Shown: piece after piece, positions 61,101 through 64,000 of the stretch | Layout of the letters: every line of letters starts with the position of its first letter | Position numbering within the stretch: position 1 is the stretch's first letter | Assembly: GCA_001804805.1 (NCBI GenBank) | Contig: MHBH01000039.1 | Span: forward strand, 1-64,000 | Direction of reading: 5' to 3' | Length of the DNA stretch: 64,000 nt | DNA from: Lentisphaerae bacterium GWF2_49_21 | Lineage (GTDB): Bacteria > Verrucomicrobiota > Lentisphaeria > Victivallales > GWF2-50-93 | The notes under the pieces: model-generated | Database searches by the model: none | Told to the model about the DNA's origin: nothing | The model's input: only the letters and a program-made list of their open reading frames with translations | Position numbers and translations under genes: made by a program

Positions 61101-64000
61101 AGGCGGAACCTATCCGGGAATATATTCCGCCGGGAATGCCAATGTCACAAACTCCATTGTCAGCGACAACTCTTATTTCGGAGGTTCCTCCTCTGCAAAT
61201 TACAGCTCCATGTTTTCCGGCTTTGCCGGATCCGGCACGGGAAATATAACCGGAGACCCCCAGTTGACCGCAGAAGGCTACCTCCTGCCGACCTCCCCGT
61301 GCATAGACACCGGCACGGCGACCGGTGCGCCAGAAAGGGATCTTGCAGGAAGCGCGCGCTACGATCATCCGAACCATCCGAACACATCTTCCATAGTGGA
61401 TATCGGGGCCTATGAGTTTGTTGAACAGATGCCGGACATACAGGTCGTTTCACCGAGGCTCGACAGGAACACAGTGAACGCCGGACAGCAACTGACCGTC
61501 TCCTGGCAGGTCTTCAACTCCGGCAGCATGTCTACGGTTTCCGACTGGAAGGATGCAGTGTATTTTTCCAGGGACACCGTGCTGGACGGGAACGACATAC
61601 TTGGCATTCTGATGGATTCCACTCCTCTTCCGGCCCAGTCCAGTTATTCACGCCAGACCGTCGTGACCATACCCCAGTCATTTGCGGGAGACTACCATGT
61701 ATTGGTCAAGGCGGACAGCCTTGGTCAGATGCTGGAGGGCAACGAACAGAATAATGTTGCTGACGCGGGGATCGTTTCCGCCACCGACACCCAGAATCCC
61801 ACAATCAGCATAACGGCCGCTCCGGCTGGCGGTTCAACGATAATGCCTGGCGTGTTCCGCTTCAAATGGGAGGGCTATGACAGCTCCCTTGATCCCCTTT
61901 CCTTCGCATATGTGCTTTCAAACGACCAGAACGCGGATCCTTCCACCCAGCCTTTCACCGCAACAACACAGGTTGACATCCAGCTGGCGGAAGATGGTGC
62001 ATACTATTTCAAGGTCGTAGCAAAAGATCATACTGGTAACATGAGTCCGGTAGCATCCCGCCAGTTTGCCGTAGACGGCACGCCGCCCCAGATCACCTCG
62101 GTCAACCCCGGCGCCTCCATTTCAACACCCCTTGCCACAATACAGCTGACATTCAGCGAGAATGTTCCCCTGGCGGCAATTGCGGATATTTCCCTGACCG
62201 GCCCTTCCGGACAGAGCATCGCCGCGACAGCTGCGACCAGGATCTCGGCGAACGTATGGCAGTTCACATTTCCAAGACAGTTCCAGGTAGGCACCTATTC
62301 CTTCACGGTCTCCCAGAACATAAAGGATGCCGTTGGAAACAGGATGGCGTCGGACTTCCAGGGTTCCATAACAGTATCACTGCCGAATCTGACCGGGCTT
62401 TCGCTGTCGGTGCCGGCGCAGGTTGCAGCCGGTACTTCCGCGGCAGTCTCATGGACGGACAGGAACGCGGGCAACGCCGCGACATCCGGAACCTGGACCG
62501 ACAGGATTTATATTTCGAATGACAATACCCTTTCCTCCAACGATACGCTGCTTGGTGAAAAGGCTGGTCCTTCCTCATCCCTTGCCCCATCGGAAAACTT
62601 CCAGTCCAGCGCATCCGTGACGGTTCCTCAGCTCACTGCCGGAACATATTATGTGATTGTATGCATTGATGCAGGCGCCTCCGTCGATGAGAACAGCGAA
62701 TCAGACAACACTGTCAGCGCTTCCCTGACGGTAAGGAACATGAACCTGGCTGTTGCTGACAGCTCGATCTCAGTCCCCCAGACATCCAATATCGGGGACC
62801 GCGTTACAGCCACCTGGAGGGCGACCAACACCTCGGAGGATTCCATCGCGATGGCCCCATGGGATGATGCAGTCTATATATCTTCAAACGCGGTATTCGG
62901 AGACTCCGACGATGCTCTTCTGGCGACATCTCCCAGGACGACCAATCTTTCAACCGGAACCTCCTACAACGCAAACGCCACATTCAATGTTCCAACTAAC
63001 CTGACTGCGGGGACATATACTATCTTTGTTAAGGCGAACTATCTTGGAAGCCTGCCTGAATCGAACATGGCCGACAACGTAAAATCGACGACAATCAACA
63101 TCACCAGGAAATTCGCACTGTTGATTGCCAGACAAGGTGAGGGTCAGGTTGAACTCAAGATTGGCAATGGTGACTATGCTCTTATCCAACTGCCATATTC
63201 GGCCATGTTCGACGACGGCACCTCAGTCTCACTGCGGGAGACACCCGCAACGGAATGGCATTTCCTCTCCTGGCAAGGTTCACTTACAGGAGCAGAACAG
63301 GAGAAGAGCCTGACAATAAATGCGGCGACTTCACTGACTGCGGCCTTCCAGAAGATACTGACGAACCCGGCCAATATTACCGCAGTCCCGGGCGATGCGC
63401 AGGTTTCCCTTGCATGGGATGCTGTCGAGACATTCAACGTATTGAAGGAATACAGGATCTACTGCGGGGAAGGTTCAGTTCCATTCACATCAGTTGAAGG
63501 CATGATCCCGGTAAAGACGGTCTCCGGCGCGGCTTCCGCTACTGTCACGGGGCTGACGAACCGCACCCAGTACCAGTTTGCCGTAACCAGCGTAAACGTG
63601 TCTGACGTGGAGCGCAAGACCGTCGCCAGCGTATCTGCGACCCCGCGCGGCGATGAGGCCGGACCTGTCCTTACATCTGTCAAATGGAACTCAACTGAGA
63701 TTGCAGCCGATGCTGCAAATACCATTTCATCCACCGGGTCATTTGTGATATCAGCCTACGACGAGACGGCAATCGGGAGGATTGAACTCCATCTGACCGA
63801 CAATACCACTTCAACAGTCCTTCCTGTGATAACTGCATCCAAGGCATCGAACACCTATATTGCAGAATGGAACAACACTGCGTTCGCCGACGGCGACGGC
63901 TTCACCCTTGTAATAAAGCTCTACGACACTCTCGGAAACGAAACTGTAAAGACCAGGGCATTCACACTCAATCTCGGACAGGCTCCACCGGCTCCGGCAA
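58174..64000 (+). CDS. giant secreted beta-helix / CARDB protein, C-terminus outside the window
   Basis: ATG 58174 starts a frame that stays open to the window end (at least 1942 residues). A signal peptide (FLTTFLFLLSLQILPHQAYA) is followed by a calcium-loop type segment DFDSDGLPDTYELDQGYDP. Two copies of a large beta-helix module follow, near 48-490 (LDDTGSGLATDSPKKYISS) and 567-1080 (LDDTGDGLTASSAKKYISS), each with N-x-S/C-rich rungs. At least three CARDB-type modules come near 1088, 1407 and 1525 (TVNAGQQLTVSWQVFNSGS, VPAQVAAGTSAAVSWTDRN). Then an InlB-like repeat (near 1650) and a fibronectin-type region (ITAVPGDAQVSLAWDA, near 1730). Probably a surface or secreted glycan-binding protein. 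Confidence 0.85.
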   Translation, partial: MQKFLTTFLFLLSLQILPHQAYAQDFDSDGLPDTYELDQGYDPNRYTKIFHVDGSALDDTGSGLATDSPKKYISSGVALAKQDDSVENVVLVADGTYTGALNRNLDFEGHNIKLRSMNGASKTIVDCELTDNERFLKLGGGEDRSSWLDGFTIRNSRYSAGAPLGYLLSDTGYSGGAEGRYLPAGQYNGKSYFKHESREFYLFWSNNYGYGYWFISYGGMYDWESGWPEYYAYSSSDTPPLTGWYSSNYYSGCSMSAIFDNHGSALTLRNSSITVRNCVFHNNASGGNGGAVYAENSSSLFENCIFSGGVSQLSGGAFSAKAGSIEFKRCSFDGNSAVEYGGALSLSGTGQANFENCLFIRNRADIDGGAAYVADALSTSSFKNCTVVSNSSYGIHKGIASLSLASAKVDNSIIRDFSLLGGHDNAEPPVNNSCMYPGFSGEGSGNFTDDPQLTLDGFLKVASPCINAGNLATAPSADIHGQPRPFGSGVDIGCDEFTDSDADGLPNWFETASGGDISAAADIDGDALSNLDEYAYGLDPLLPDTDGDQLNDGVEVVNGYDPSNGTHLFFVNGVMLDDTGDGLTASSAKKYISSAVALAKQQDDGRSEYIVIVADGAYTGAQNRNLDFDGHGIWLRSANGPAATAIDCEGADNARVLISKKPGDSRGCLDGFTLRNGLIASSGGGLTSVAGYIVHGGGLPDATGRYAYAGQLNGKNYFKHETNDYYLYWTSNYTGVWYINMGNTVDDDGNTEYYYYGTDADAPPLTGWEGNYTNPPSSLEPFYRNNGACVYIENSSITLRNCILENNSSQDPDGGGYGGAVFAYNSSSLIENCVFRSNLAKFDGGACYIGGGRPLLKKCSFSGNSAQTGSGGAIHVQNGAFAGIEGCTFVGNSSAASGGALNSNAATASIRTSIMTGNQAGTQGGAIALSGTGASALLENCVLLRNQATADAGAIYCDNAGISISLMNCTAAFNLGGGTYPGIYSAGNANVTNSIVSDNSYFGGSSSANYSSMFSGFAGSGTGNITGDPQLTAEGYLLPTSPCIDTGTATGAPERDLAGSARYDHPNHPNTSSIVDIGAYEFVEQMPDIQVVSPRLDRNTVNAGQQLTVSWQVFNSGSMSTVSDWKDAVYFSRDTVLDGNDILGILMDSTPLPAQSSYSRQTVVTIPQSFAGDYHVLVKADSLGQMLEGNEQNNVADAGIVSATDTQNPTISITAAPAGGSTIMPGVFRFKWEGYDSSLDPLSFAYVLSNDQNADPSTQPFTATTQVDIQLAEDGAYYFKVVAKDHTGNMSPVASRQFAVDGTPPQITSVNPGASISTPLATIQLTFSENVPLAAIADISLTGPSGQSIAATAATRISANVWQFTFPRQFQVGTYSFTVSQNIKDAVGNRMASDFQGSITVSLPNLTGLSLSVPAQVAAGTSAAVSWTDRNAGNAATSGTWTDRIYISNDNTLSSNDTLLGEKAGPSSSLAPSENFQSSASVTVPQLTAGTYYVIVCIDAGASVDENSESDNTVSASLTVRNMNLAVADSSISVPQTSNIGDRVTATWRATNTSEDSIAMAPWDDAVYISSNAVFGDSDDALLATSPRTTNLSTGTSYNANATFNVPTNLTAGTYTIFVKANYLGSLPESNMADNVKSTTINITRKFALLIARQGEGQVELKIGNGDYALIQLPYSAMFDDGTSVSLRETPATEWHFLSWQGSLTGAEQEKSLTINAATSLTAAFQKILTNPANITAVPGDAQVSLAWDAVETFNVLKEYRIYCGEGSVPFTSVEGMIPVKTVSGAASATVTGLTNRTQYQFAVTSVNVSDVERKTVASVSATPRGDEAGPVLTSVKWNSTEIAADAANTISSTGSFVISAYDETAIGRIELHLTDNTTSTVLPVITASKASNTYIAEWNNTAFADGDGFTLVIKLYDTLGNETVKTRAFTLNLGQAPPAPA

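Overview
The window looks like a chromosomal segment of a Lentisphaerota bacterium (Victivallis-like). This rests on several H-X9-DG type pseudopilin genes with [17 protein letters not shown]-termini, GntR regulators fused to sugar-binding domains, glycoside hydrolase clusters, and very long secreted repeat proteins. No rRNA or tRNA genes were seen, so the assignment is an inference from gene content.

Layout. (1) 1-2.1 kb: the end of a CBS-domain gene, a small unknown gene, a broken DNA/RNA non-specific nuclease, and a Shedu (DUF4263) defence gene. (2) 2.1-12.15 kb: a complete type I-C CRISPR-Cas locus (cas3-cas5c-cas8c-cas7c-cas4-cas1-cas2) with an internal start for Cas11c. It is followed by a leader and an array of 30 intact repeats plus one truncated repeat, with 30 spacers. 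(3) 12.19-18.7 kb, minus strand: a compact operon-like cassette starting with a retron-type reverse transcriptase. Then come a structured RNA that folds by hand like a retron msr-msd, an E2-like protein, a JAB/JAMM protease, zinc-ribbon and unknown small proteins, a ThiF/E1-like enzyme, a ubiquitin-like beta-grasp protein and two paralogous membrane proteins. It ends in a terminator facing the CRISPR array. I consider this the most novel part of the window. It may be a retron whose accessory module is a ubiquitin-like conjugation/deconjugation system, sitting in a defence island with Shedu and CRISPR-Cas.

(4) 18.8-45.1 kb: a carbohydrate-use region. Two GntR-type regulators, one fused to an ABC-type solute-binding domain and one to a LacI-type sugar-binding domain, are each followed directly by pseudopilin genes and glycoside hydrolases. 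Further along are a GH31 enzyme, a clan GH-A enzyme, a Gfo/Idh/MocA oxidoreductase, a 1358-residue secreted protein, a 737-residue secreted protein, and a divergent AraC regulator / duplicated QueG-like iron-sulfur flavoprotein pair. Two genes here appear frameshifted. A palindromic intergenic repeat occurs four times (18.8, 27.0, 40.85, 45.25 kb). (5) 45.4-51.9 kb: envelope and thiol/redox genes (SIMPL protein, lipoproteins, XRE regulator, thioredoxin-DsbD fusion, transglutaminase, DUF1573-rhodanese fusion, DUF1573). (6) 52.0-64.0 kb: two giant secreted proteins. One is a 2031-residue protein with InlB-type repeats, a degenerate endonuclease/exonuclease/phosphatase domain and cadherin-like tandem repeats. 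The other is a beta-helix/CARDB protein that runs off the window.

All function calls come from reading motifs by eye. No database search or folding program was run.
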